Of a DNA stretch of 64,000 bases, positions 16,642 to 24,220 are shown piece by piece. This stretch comes from Niabella drilacis (GTDB lineage Bacteria; Bacteroidota; Bacteroidia; Chitinophagales; Chitinophagaceae). The stretch covers positions 62,001 through 126,000 of the forward strand of contig NZ_FMZO01000003.1 of NCBI RefSeq assembly GCF_900101395.1, read 5' to 3'. Made by a program: the position numbers and the translations under genes. The notes beneath the pieces were generated by a model, which made no database searches, was not told the DNA's origin, and saw only the letters and a list, made by a program, of their open reading frames with translations. The first letter of the stretch is position 1; each line of letters begins with the position of its first letter.

Positions 16642-17616
16642 TCAGGAATTAAGCTGGCCCAGTAACTCACTTAACACGGCCTGTGCTGCCCATACGCGGT
16701 TACCGGCTTCCCGGGTTACAATGCTGTGCGGACTGTCCAGCACCTCGTCGCTCAGCTCTACATTCCTGCGTACGGGCAGGCAATGCATGACCCTGGCATT
16801 GTTGGTATGCTTCAGCTTATCGAGCGTCAGCATCCAGGAGGGGTCGTTGTTATAGATCTTGGCATAGTCGGTATAGGTGCTCCAGTTCTTCACATATACA
16901 TAGTCTGCATCCTTTAATGCTTCATCCTGGTTGTGGAGGATGGTGGCATTACCGGTAAATGCCGGGTCCAGCTCATAATCCTCCGGATGAGTTACCACAA
17001 AGTCCACCTCACCCCAGGCGTTCATCCATTGCGAAAAGCTGTTGGCCACGCATTGGGGCAGCGGCTTTACATGGGGAGCCCAGGTAAGTACTACTTTCGG
17101 TTTCCTTTTTTCCTTAAATGTTTCTTTAATGGTAATGACATCTGTAAGGCTCTGCAGCGGATGCAGGGTGGCTGTTTCCAGGCTCAGTACCGGGATGCCG
17201 GAATATTTGATAAACTGGTTTACATACAGCTCGCTGTAATCATCTTCCTTATTGGCCAGCGAAGGGAAGGTACGGATGGCCAGGATATCGAAATATTGTC
17301 CCATAATAGGGGCTGCATCCTTTACATGCTCCGATGTGGAACCGCTCATGATGGCTTCTTCTTCAAACTCCAGCTTCCACCCCTCGGAGCCTACATTGAA
17401 CACGATGGGTTCCATACCCAGGTTCTGTGCGGCGATCTGTGTGCTCAAACGGGTACGCATACTGGGGTTCAAAAACAGGCAGCCGATCCTTTTGCCTGTA
17501 CCAAGGGTTTTGTCTTTAAACGGGTTGGCCTTATAGTCCAGCGCCTTGGCCACCAGTGCGTTGATGTCGGTTACATCATGGGCGCTTATGAAGTTTTTTG
17601 TTTTTAAAAGAGACAT
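16642..17616 (-). CDS. argF': N-acylornithine transcarbamylase, probably N-succinylornithine type
   Basis: 324 aa. It transfers the carbamoyl group of carbamoyl phosphate to N-acyl-L-ornithine, giving N-acylcitrulline. Carbamoyl-phosphate loop SMRTRLS (52-58), HPLQS, and HCLPVRRNVEL near 279 are the transcarbamylase signatures. It lacks the classical OTCase ornithine motif and aligns along its length with the Bacteroides fragilis SOTCase (WAPHVKPLPQCVANSFSQWM). The known specificity position (Glu92 in Xanthomonas AOTCase, Pro90 in B. fragilis SOTCase) corresponds to Ser95 here in SGSTSEH. Replacing Glu92 of AOTCase by Ser is known to give succinyl specificity, so succinylornithine is predicted. 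It lies 9 nt downstream of the Bro-N pseudogene. Confidence 0.92.
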   Translation of the reverse strand: MSLLKTKNFISAHDVTDINALVAKALDYKANPFKDKTLGTGKRIGCLFLNPSMRTRLSTQIAAQNLGMEPIVFNVGSEGWKLEFEEEAIMSGSTSEHVKDAAPIMGQYFDILAIRTFPSLANKEDDYSELYVNQFIKYSGIPVLSLETATLHPLQSLTDVITIKETFKEKRKPKVVLTWAPHVKPLPQCVANSFSQWMNAWGEVDFVVTHPEDYELDPAFTGNATILHNQDEALKDADYVYVKNWSTYTDYAKIYNNDPSWMLTLDKLKHTNNARVMHCLPVRRNVELSDEVLDSPHSIVTREAGNRVWAAQAVLSELLGQLNS

Positions 17617-17625
17617 CTTATGGTA

Positions 17626-18339
17626 TCAGTTCTTGTTTTTTTTGTTCTGTAATTGCTTCCGGGCTGTGGCACTTGTTACTATTGCCTTTCCCGTCTTTTC
17701 TTCAATTTGTTTGCGGGTGTTACCGGCAATGGAGCCTCCTTCACGCGCTATTTTTTTATTCTGCTGAAAACGATCCGGTTCTTTTTCCTTGCTGATTGCT
17801 GTTGTAGTGGCTTCTGCCAGCATATTCAGCACCAGCTCAAGATTGGTCATATTATCCCGGAGGTTCTCTTTTTTAAGCCTTTTCAGCTGCTTATAGTCTT
17901 TTACGGAATAGCCTGCCCAGGCTTTGCTGTATCCCTTCCTGAGATAGGTTTCCATTAACCGGTCGATGCCAATCTCGGGATCTTCTATTTCATCGGCACG
18001 TTCCCGGCCCATTTTAGCCAACCAGAGTTTAAACGGCTCTGCTTTTTTAGAAAGAATCGATTGAACAAGACGAAACAATTGTTCGGTATCTGCAACATCC
18101 GTCAGGCGCATTTTGCCATCCGCAGCAAGCATTTTCAAACTGTGACAAACAGTCACAGTTTGATTTCCCTCTTCTTTTAAGCGTTGTTTTAACTTACGCC
18201 AATAGGCATTTGCATCAACACTTTCTGTAAGGACTGCAACAACATCTACAATAGAAAAATACCATTTTTCCTGTTCCTCATTTCAGACGGAGCGTACCTG
18301 CTTTTGTTCAAAGACCTGGATGGTGGTTTCTTTTTTCAT
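17626..18339 (-). pseudogene. Bro-N domain protein, disrupted by an in-frame stop
   Basis: The ATG at 18337-18339 opens MKKETTIQVFEQKQVRSV, then TGA (18283-18285), then the same frame continues NEEQEKWYFSIVDVVAVLTE to a stop at 17626. The Bro-N fold (phage antirepressor-like) covers the first 110 codons, and the later part has LKMLAADGKMRLTDVADTEQ, KAEPFKLWLAKMGRER and LKKENLRDNMTNLELVLNML. In family members the interrupted position is usually Trp (VRSVWNEE), so a TGG to TGA change is the simplest explanation. Compared with members as I remember them, about 40 residues are also missing after ETYLRKGYS. A shortened product from the GTG at 18156 remains possible (176 aa). It is inserted between argD and argF'. 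Confidence 0.85.
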
Positions 18340-18502
18340 AAGTTAGCATTTATGGTAAAAAAATAGTTGCTTTTTTGCAACGGGCTTCCGGTTTTGAAGT
18401 AGCATTGCCCGGAGTTGCCGGTATCATCACTATGTATTTGCATTACAGTTCCTGTTGGCAATGCAGTAATAACCTGTATCCGTCCTTCGCATAAAGCCTT
18501 TA

Positions 18503-19651
18503 TTACACCGTGGCGTGCAGTGCTGCAATTTCCTCCTTTATGGCCTCAATGAATTCTTCCGCATCTTTTTTCTTTAATGCAAGGGATGGCAGCAGCCGGA
18601 TCACATTGGGTTTGGCTTCTCCTGTAAAGATCTTATGATTGTTCAGTAAGTTCTTTTTGAGGGCGCCGAGTTCTCCGGGAACGTCAAAGCCGATCATCAG
18701 GCCCCGCCCTCTTACATTTTTGATTTCCGGCATGGCGGCAAGCTCTTCGCGCAGGTATTTTCCTACCATTACGGCATTACCCATCAGCTTTTCTTCGCGG
18801 ATCACTTCCAGTACGGCCAGGGCTGCTGCGCAGGCCAGGTGATTGCCGCCAAAAGTGGTACCCAGCTGAAAATGCTTGGGTTGAATATGTGGTGCAATGA
18901 TAATACCGGCTACAGGAAAGCCATTCCCCATCCCTTTTGCCATGGTGTAGATGTCTGCATTGACACCTCCAAAATCGTGACTGAAGAATTTTCCGGTACG
19001 CCCGTAACCACATTGCACGCTATCTGCAATATACAGGGCCCCGTATTTGGTACACAGCGCGCGGATCAGTTTTAAAAAGGACTCGCTGGCCACATTAATG
19101 CCTCCAACACCCTGGATCCCTTCGATGATCACCGAAGATACTTCTTTACCATGTTTGTCGAAATACGCTTCCAGTGCCTCTTCGTCGTTAAAAGGAAGAA
19201 ATACTACATTGTCGGTTTCGTTTACCGGTGCTACGATATTTTTATTATCGGTAGCGGCCACGGCCAACGAGGTTCTTCCGTGGAAAGCCTTGTTAAAAGC
19301 GATAACCTTTTTGCGGCCATTGTAAAAGGAAGCCAGTTTTAAAGCATTTTCGTTTGCTTCGGCTCCGGAATTACAGAGAAAAAGCTGGTAATCTTCCTTA
19401 CCCGAAACTTCTCCCAGTTTTTTAGCCAGTTCCTGTTGCAACGGTATCCGGATGGAATTGGAATAAAATGCGATCTTTTCCAGCTGCTCCTCAATGCGTT
19501 TTACCCAATGCGGATGGGTGTGCCCGATACTGATAACAGCGTGCCCGCCATAAAGATCCAGGTATTGGTTGCCCTGGTCGTCCCAAACATAAGACCCTTT
19601 CGCTTTTACAATAGTAACATCGTTCAAGGGGTAAACATCAAATAAATTCAT
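18503..19651 (-). CDS. argD: N-acylornithine aminotransferase (ArgD), class III PLP enzyme
   Basis: 382 aa. It converts N-acylglutamate semialdehyde and glutamate to N-acylornithine and 2-oxoglutarate. Signatures: NQYLDLYGGHAVISIGHTHP at the N-terminus, LFLCNSGAEANENALKLA near residue 97 (phosphate loop), KAFHGRTSLAVAAT, the Glu/Asp pair in IIEGIQGVGG and ADSVQCGYGRTG, the Schiff-base Lys in TMAKGMGNGFP near 240, and FGGNHLACAAALAVLE. Length is standard. It is the first gene of the arginine cluster in this window; a terminator-shaped hairpin sits just upstream of its ATG. argC, argG and the first acyltransferase are not nearby. Confidence 0.93.
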   Translation of the reverse strand: MNLFDVYPLNDVTIVKAKGSYVWDDQGNQYLDLYGGHAVISIGHTHPHWVKRIEEQLEKIAFYSNSIRIPLQQELAKKLGEVSGKEDYQLFLCNSGAEANENALKLASFYNGRKKVIAFNKAFHGRTSLAVAATDNKNIVAPVNETDNVVFLPFNDEEALEAYFDKHGKEVSSVIIEGIQGVGGINVASESFLKLIRALCTKYGALYIADSVQCGYGRTGKFFSHDFGGVNADIYTMAKGMGNGFPVAGIIIAPHIQPKHFQLGTTFGGNHLACAAALAVLEVIREEKLMGNAVMVGKYLREELAAMPEIKNVRGRGLMIGFDVPGELGALKKNLLNNHKIFTGEAKPNVIRLLPSLALKKKDAEEFIEAIKEEIAALHATV

Positions 19652-19665
19652 TCTACCGTTGGTTT

Positions 19666-19691
19666 AAAAAAAATATGCCTGTAAACAGGCA
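19666..19691 (-). promoter_or_regulatory. Terminator-shaped hairpin before argD (possible attenuator)
   Basis: On the minus strand TGCCTGTTTACAGGCA (a perfect dyad, 19676-19691) is followed by TA and eight Ts. It ends 14 nt before the argD ATG. It could terminate read-through from the rhodanese gene or act as an attenuator or operator for argD. Confidence 0.5.
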
Positions 19692-19832
19692 ATTGAGGCT
19701 ATAAAATTAAGTAAAATTGTTCATAGTTCATGGTAAATGGTTCATCGTGCAGAATCGATGCTGTCATTTTCGGATATACCCGGACAACGGCCTCCATTAC
19801 CCGGTGAGCGATGATCCGTTAACCATTTGCTG

Positions 19833-20480
19833 CTAATTCAGTATTCCCGGTTCCTTTACGATTTCTGCCCGGGGCTCTTCCTTGATTTTCTTCCATCCTC
19901 CCGCAACGTTCCGGAGGTTATGCAGTCCCTGTCTTTTTAAAACGGAGGCGGCGATCACACTGCGTGTACCGCCACCGCAATGCAGGTAGAGGTTGTCTTT
20001 CTCCTCAACGGCGGAAATACGCAGGGGATCTCTCAGATCTGTCAGGGGCAGGTTAATGGCATCCTTCAGATGCCCTTCTGCATACTCGATGGGTTTGCGA
20101 ACGTCCATAACGATCAGGTGCTCATCAAAAGGGATATCCATCATCAGTTCATCGGATTCCACATCAATAATCATATCTAAAGGGCTGCCGGCGGCCTGGT
20201 AGGCTTCAAACCCGCCTTCGAGGCTTCCGGTAACGGCGTACCCAAGTCGTTTCAACCCTTCTTCTGCTCCGGTAAAACTGCCTGTTTCGGCTACCAGTAA
20301 AACCGGCGTTTCCTTTTCCAGTACTGCTGCAACCCACTCATCAAATTGTTTGGCACCAAAAGGTACGTGAATGCTCCCGGGGATAAAGCCTGCTTTAAAG
20401 AGTTCTGTGGGTCTTGTATCCAGGATCACCGGACCGTTTTCCGCGGCCTGTAAAAAATCGCTCAGCGCTAAAGTCTTCAT
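19833..20480 (-). CDS. Tandem rhodanese-domain protein
   Basis: 215 aa with two rhodanese folds. The first (about 1-95: VILDTRPTELFKAGFIPGSI) has no cysteine at the active-site loop (LLVAETGSF) and is probably structural. The second (about 105-205: LIVMDVRKPIEYAEGHLKDA) has a loop with Cys168 (LHCGGGTRS), so it should form a persulfide and move sulfane sulfur. The arrangement looks like the C-terminal part of the metallo-beta-lactamase/rhodanese fusions of sulfide detoxification, without the dioxygenase domain. It follows an ArsR-type regulator on the same strand with its own promoter at 20507-20514, and may be controlled by that regulator. Confidence 0.85.
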   Translation of the reverse strand: MKTLALSDFLQAAENGPVILDTRPTELFKAGFIPGSIHVPFGAKQFDEWVAAVLEKETPVLLVAETGSFTGAEEGLKRLGYAVTGSLEGGFEAYQAAGSPLDMIIDVESDELMMDIPFDEHLIVMDVRKPIEYAEGHLKDAINLPLTDLRDPLRISAVEEKDNLYLHCGGGTRSVIAASVLKRQGLHNLRNVAGGWKKIKEEPRAEIVKEPGILN

Positions 20481-20506
20481 TTTTTTCCTGCTGTTTTAGA
20501 TAGGAG

Positions 20507-20514
20507 CAAAGTTA
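20507..20514 (-). promoter_or_regulatory. -7 box TAACTTTG of the rhodanese gene
   Basis: An exact TAnnTTTG match on the minus strand, 26 nt before the start codon at 20480. Confidence 0.6.
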
Positions 20515-20582
20515 TGGGTAAAAAAAAGTACCGCTCCTATAAAAAGAGGGTACTTCTGAAAGATCTTAAAAGTCCTTGTAGT

Positions 20583-20921
20583 TTAACCAAGAAGATCTGA
20601 CACAAAGCGGTTTAATTCCTTCATACGATCGGTATTTACTGTGTAGTAAATAAATTTTCCGTCGCGCTCTGTGTTTACAAATTCAGCCTTGCGCAGGATG
20701 GCAAGGTGTTGTGAGGCTACCGACTGCTCAATACGTAGCTTTACGTAGATCTCAGTGACGGTGATTTTGTCCTGGGTGTCGATCAGCTTCAGAATTTGCT
20801 GTCTCAATTTGTGGTTAAAGGCTCTCAGGATCAAGGCGGCTTTTTTTACATTGAGAGTGTCAACAGTGATGTGGCTACTGTTTTCTTTTTTTAACGTAAA
20901 AGAAATCTGGTAATTGCTCAT
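20583..20921 (-). CDS. ArsR-family winged-helix transcriptional regulator
   Basis: 112 aa from the chosen ATG at 20921 (MSNYQISFTLKKE). A longer frame up to 20969 would run through the promoter box and is rejected. The winged helix is plain: LRAFNHKLRQQILKLI, then recognition helix VKLRIEQSVASQHLAILRKA and wing FVNTERDGKFIYYTVN. There is no cysteine at all, so it cannot use the metal-thiolate or persulfide chemistry of ArsR, SmtB or BigR; it may sense by another route or act constitutively. It is immediately upstream of the rhodanese gene (102-bp gap). Confidence 0.88.
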   Translation of the reverse strand: MSNYQISFTLKKENSSHITVDTLNVKKAALILRAFNHKLRQQILKLIDTQDKITVTEIYVKLRIEQSVASQHLAILRKAEFVNTERDGKFIYYTVNTDRMKELNRFVSDLLG

Positions 20922-20956
20922 TGTTCTGTATAAATAGAGTTTATTTGAATGGCCAA

Positions 20957-20964
20957 CAAAGGTA
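20957..20964 (-). promoter_or_regulatory. -7 box TACCTTTG of the ArsR-family gene
   Basis: An exact TAnnTTTG match on the minus strand, 35 nt before the ATG at 20921. It supports the shorter start for the regulator. Confidence 0.65.
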
Positions 20965-21025
20965 TACATCCATTTAAATTATTTGATATTTGCAGGTGCC
21001 AAAAACGTATATAAATTTCCCTAAT

Positions 21026-21688
21026 TTAATTTTTGTTAAAATGCACGGCCTTCAGATAAAAAGGCTCGGTGTATGAAAGATCGGTGAATTGACTTTCCGC
21101 GAAGTGCTTAATCGTTAAAGAGGGCATGTCTGCTGCACTGTGGCGGGCATTGCTAAAGACTGCATTTGAATGCGTTATAACCGGTTGCAATTTGCCAATC
21201 GCATTACCGGTAAATAACAGGGAATGATCTGCCAGCAGATCCCGGAAACTGTGCGCATCCACGATGAGGGCCTCCGGGGGGCGCAGGACTGTTAAATCTT
21301 TTTTGTATACAGCTGAATAGATTTCCATCCTCCGGGCGTCGATAACGGGGCAAATCAGATCAGCAGCCTGTTCTTTTACGGTGCTGGCCATGATCTGGAG
21401 CGTATCCAGGCAAATCAGCGGTTTACTGAGGGCAAAACACAGTCCCTTTGCCGTTGCCAGACCAATGCGCAGCCCGGTATAGGAGCCGGGGCCATTACTA
21501 ACGGCGATAGCATCTAAATCATTCAATGAGAGCTGGTTTGAGGCAAAGAGGTCCTGTATGGCATTATTGATCCAGGAAGCATGGGCGGTAGTGGCAGCGT
21601 TTTCTGTACCGGCAATTATTTTTTCGTTTTCCGATATGCAAAGCGATGCATAATCCACTGCGGTATCAATATTCAAAAACAAAGCCAT
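21026..21688 (-). CDS. tsaB: tRNA threonylcarbamoyladenosine biosynthesis protein TsaB
   Basis: 220 aa from the ATG at 21688 (MALFLNIDTAVDYASLCISE). TsaB is an ASKHA-fold partner of TsaD and TsaE in making t6A37 of ANN-decoding tRNAs. Signatures are the nucleotide-fold strand LNIDTA, HASWINNAIQDLF near residue 45, and the diagnostic DAIAVSNGPGSYTGLRIGLA near 65-85, followed by KGLCFALSKPLICLDTLQIM. The ORF could extend six codons upstream to a start at 21706, but the promoter box occupies 21693-21700. It is divergent from ridA. Confidence 0.93.
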   Translation of the reverse strand: MALFLNIDTAVDYASLCISENEKIIAGTENAATTAHASWINNAIQDLFASNQLSLNDLDAIAVSNGPGSYTGLRIGLATAKGLCFALSKPLICLDTLQIMASTVKEQAADLICPVIDARRMEIYSAVYKKDLTVLRPPEALIVDAHSFRDLLADHSLLFTGNAIGKLQPVITHSNAVFSNARHSAADMPSLTIKHFAESQFTDLSYTEPFYLKAVHFNKN

Positions 21689-21692
21689 TCCA

Positions 21693-21700
21693 CAAAAATA
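21693..21700 (-). promoter_or_regulatory. -7 box TATTTTTG of tsaB (leaderless arrangement)
   Basis: An exact TAnnTTTG match on the minus strand, ending 4 nt before the ATG at 21688. Confidence 0.6.
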
Positions 21701-21764
21701 ACACAAACAGCTTTTTGTACATACAATCCATTAAAACTATATTCGTTTTCCAAAAAGATCAGCA

Positions 21765-22145
21765 ATGGAAAAAAAGATCGTAACCACCGCTAATGCCCCG
21801 GCGCCTATCGGCCCCTACAACCAGGCCGTTTTTGCGGGAGACACCCTGTATATTTCAGGGCAGGTATGTATAGACCCTCAAACCGGGGAGCTCAACAACA
21901 AAAGCCTTGAAGAGGAAACACATCAATGTATGCGCAACCTGAAGGCGATCCTTGGGGAAGCGGGCCTGGATTTTTCCAACGTGATAAAATCTACCCTATT
22001 TATCACCGATATGAATTGCTTTGCTGAGATCAACAGTGTTTATGGTCAATATTTTACAGCTGATTTTCCGGCGCGCGAAACCGTTCAGGTAGCGGCGCTC
22101 CCCAAGTTTGTAAATGTAGAGATCAGCATGATTGCGGTACGGTAG
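21765..22145 (+). CDS. ridA: RidA family enamine/imine deaminase
   Basis: 126 aa, the usual length for RidA. It hydrolyses reactive 2-aminoacrylate-type enamines released by PLP enzymes such as threonine dehydratase, protecting other PLP enzymes. Family signatures: APAPIGPYNQAVFAGDTLYI at the start, SGQVCIDPQTGEL, then DFSNVIKSTLFITDM and the active-site stretch FPARETVQVAALPK with Arg104, followed by VNVEISMIAVR with the conserved Glu. It is transcribed away from tsaB; a near-match box (TATATTCG) lies upstream. Confidence 0.95.
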   Translation: MEKKIVTTANAPAPIGPYNQAVFAGDTLYISGQVCIDPQTGELNNKSLEEETHQCMRNLKAILGEAGLDFSNVIKSTLFITDMNCFAEINSVYGQYFTADFPARETVQVAALPKFVNVEISMIAVR

Positions 22146-22289
22146 GGCCGTAATCAGCCATCAGTTTTCAGTGTTATGTGACGGGGCAACAGGGGGACAG
22201 TTGTGGCTGATAACTGATGGCTGACTGCTATAAGCTGCCCGCTGCCGGTCATTTTACAAATTCGTGGTAGAAGCTCCCGATAACTGTTG

Positions 22290-22297
22290 TACCTTTG
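22290..22297 (+). promoter_or_regulatory. -7 box TACCTTTG of korA
   Basis: An exact TAnnTTTG match ending 19 nt before the ATG at 22317. It excludes the longer frame that begins at 22287 inside the promoter. Confidence 0.65.
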
Positions 22298-22316
22298 CAT
22301 CCCAATAATTTTTGAT

Positions 22317-24161
22317 ATGGTTCGAAATCAGGAGGTGCTACAGGATGTAGTCATCAAATTTGCAGGAGACAGCGGCGATGGTATGCAATTGACCGGAACA
22401 CAGTTCACCAACAATACAGCTTTATTAGGAAATGATCTTTCCACTTTTCCGGATTTCCCGGCAGAAATACGGGCACCACAGGGCACCCTGCCCGGCGTAA
22501 GTGGTTACCAGCTTCGCTTTTCATCGGATAGCATTTATACACCCGGTGATAACTATGATGTGCTGGTGGCCATGAATGCGGCTGCCTTAAAAGCCAATCT
22601 CAGAACGCTCAAAAAGGGGGGGAAGATCATTGTAAATACCGACGGGTTTGATTCCAAGAACCTGCGGCTGGCCAATTACCCCGAAGGGGAAAACCCCATT
22701 GCCGACGACAGTTTACAGAGTTATGAGGTCATCAGGATGGATGTGACCAAAATGACCCGCGAGGCACTGAAGGAATACACCATGGGGACCAAGGAAAAGG
22801 ACCGCGCAAAGAATATGTTTGTGCTGGGCTTTTTATACTGGATGTATGACCGGAACATGGAAAGTTCCATTGATTTTTTAAAGGAAAAATTTGGCAAACG
22901 CCCGGAGATCCTGGATAGCAATATAAAAGTACTGCAGGCGGGGTATAACTACGGGGAAACCACGGAAGCATTTACCACTACGTATAAGGTGGAAAAAGCA
23001 CGTATGGATCCCGGTACTTACCGTTCCATTATGGGAAACCAGGCACTGGCCCTTGGGCTGATCGCCGCATCGCAAAAAAGCGGGTTGCCGATGTTCCTGG
23101 GCACCTACCCGATCACGCCGGCATCCGATATCTTACATGAGTTAAGCCGGCATAAGAATTTTGGCATCCGCACCTACCAGGCAGAGGATGAAATAGCTGC
23201 CATCAGCGCGGCCATTGGTGCTTCCTACGGAGGATCGCTGGGTGTTACCACTACATCCGGACCCGGTATGGCGCTGAAGACAGAGGCCATGGGGCTGGCG
23301 GTGATGCTGGAGATTCCCCTGCTCATCATCGATGTGCAGCGGGGAGGACCCTCAACGGGGCTGCCCACCAAAACAGAACAATCGGACCTGCTGCAGGCTT
23401 ACTACGGCCGCAACGGGGAATGTCCTATGCCGGTTATCGCCGCATTGTCCCCGGCCGACTGTTTTGATGCTGTATATGAAGCGGCAAAGATCAGCTTGCA
23501 GCATATGGTCCCGGTGATCTTTTTAAGCGACGGGTATATTGCCAATGGAGCGGAGCCCTGGAAATTCCCGACAGAAGCATCATTGCACCCGATCCATGTG
23601 AAATTTAAGACGGAGCTGGGACATCATGAAGAGCAGTTTCAGCCCTATATCCGGGATGAGAACCTGGTGCGGCCCTGGGTTGTGCCGGGCACAAAGGGGC
23701 TGGAGCACCGTATTGGCGGTATCGAAAAACAGAATATTACAGGAAATATCAGCTATGACCCGGCCAATCATCAGCAAATGGTGAAGATCCGCCAGGAAAA
23801 GGTAGACAAGATCGCTGAGTTTATTCCCGAACAAAAAATTGATACCGGCAGGCCGGAAGGGGATGTGCTGGTACTGGGATGGGGATCTACCTATGGAGTC
23901 ATTAAATCGGCGGTACTGGACCTGCAGGCACAGGGACGGTCTGTAAGCCATGCACATTTGCGCCACCTGCGCCCTTTTCCCAAGAACCTGGGTGACCTGC
24001 TGCGGCGGTTTAAGACGGTGCTGATCCCCGAGATCAACAATGGTCAGCTGATAAAGATCATCCGCGACCAGTACCTGGTCGACGCAAAAGGCTATCATAA
24101 AATTATGGGCGTTCCTATTACCAAGCAGGAGCTGGTAGAAGAGATCGAAAACTATTTGTAA
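22317..24161 (+). CDS. korA: 2-oxoacid:acceptor oxidoreductase, fused gamma-alpha subunit (KorA)
   Basis: 614 aa from the ATG at 22317 (MVRNQEVLQDVVIKFAGDSG). Residues 10-195 are the gamma domain (GDSGDGMQLTGTQF, FPDFPAEIRAPQGT). Residues 220-600 are the alpha domain (MGNQALALGLIAA, TYPITPASDILHEL, TTSGPGMALKTEAMGLAV, VQRGGPSTGLPTKTEQSDL). This is the arrangement of 2-oxoglutarate or pyruvate:ferredoxin oxidoreductases of Bacteroidota, which oxidatively decarboxylate the 2-oxoacid to acyl-CoA with ferredoxin. The TPP-binding beta subunit, which holds the Fe-S cluster and usually follows directly, is absent: the next gene is convergent after a terminator. The enzyme therefore needs a beta subunit encoded elsewhere. 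Confidence 0.93.
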   Translation: MVRNQEVLQDVVIKFAGDSGDGMQLTGTQFTNNTALLGNDLSTFPDFPAEIRAPQGTLPGVSGYQLRFSSDSIYTPGDNYDVLVAMNAAALKANLRTLKKGGKIIVNTDGFDSKNLRLANYPEGENPIADDSLQSYEVIRMDVTKMTREALKEYTMGTKEKDRAKNMFVLGFLYWMYDRNMESSIDFLKEKFGKRPEILDSNIKVLQAGYNYGETTEAFTTTYKVEKARMDPGTYRSIMGNQALALGLIAASQKSGLPMFLGTYPITPASDILHELSRHKNFGIRTYQAEDEIAAISAAIGASYGGSLGVTTTSGPGMALKTEAMGLAVMLEIPLLIIDVQRGGPSTGLPTKTEQSDLLQAYYGRNGECPMPVIAALSPADCFDAVYEAAKISLQHMVPVIFLSDGYIANGAEPWKFPTEASLHPIHVKFKTELGHHEEQFQPYIRDENLVRPWVVPGTKGLEHRIGGIEKQNITGNISYDPANHQQMVKIRQEKVDKIAEFIPEQKIDTGRPEGDVLVLGWGSTYGVIKSAVLDLQAQGRSVSHAHLRHLRPFPKNLGDLLRRFKTVLIPEINNGQLIKIIRDQYLVDAKGYHKIMGVPITKQELVEEIENYL

Positions 24162-24170
24162 GGATCCGTA

Positions 24171-24207
24171 ATAAAGCGGGGAGCTGGTCACCAGCTCCCC
24201 GCTTTAT
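24171..24207. terminator. Bidirectional intrinsic terminator between korA and the methyltransferase
   Basis: ATAAAGCGGGGAGCTGG and its perfect reverse complement form a 17-bp stem around TCA, flanked by A and T tracts on both sides. It begins 9 nt after the korA stop and ends 13 nt before the convergent gene's stop. Confidence 0.9.
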
Positions 24208-24220
24208 TTATGCGCTCTGT

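Noticed and set aside
15454-18339. A defence island made of the PDDEXK and Bro-N genes
   Set aside because: The two genes are separated by argF', one is broken, and no restriction, toxin-antitoxin or other defence genes accompany them. Independent insertions fit better.
23580-24191. 203-codon ORF opposite korA
   Set aside because: The korA frame is well conserved here, and the antisense frame would run through the terminator stem.
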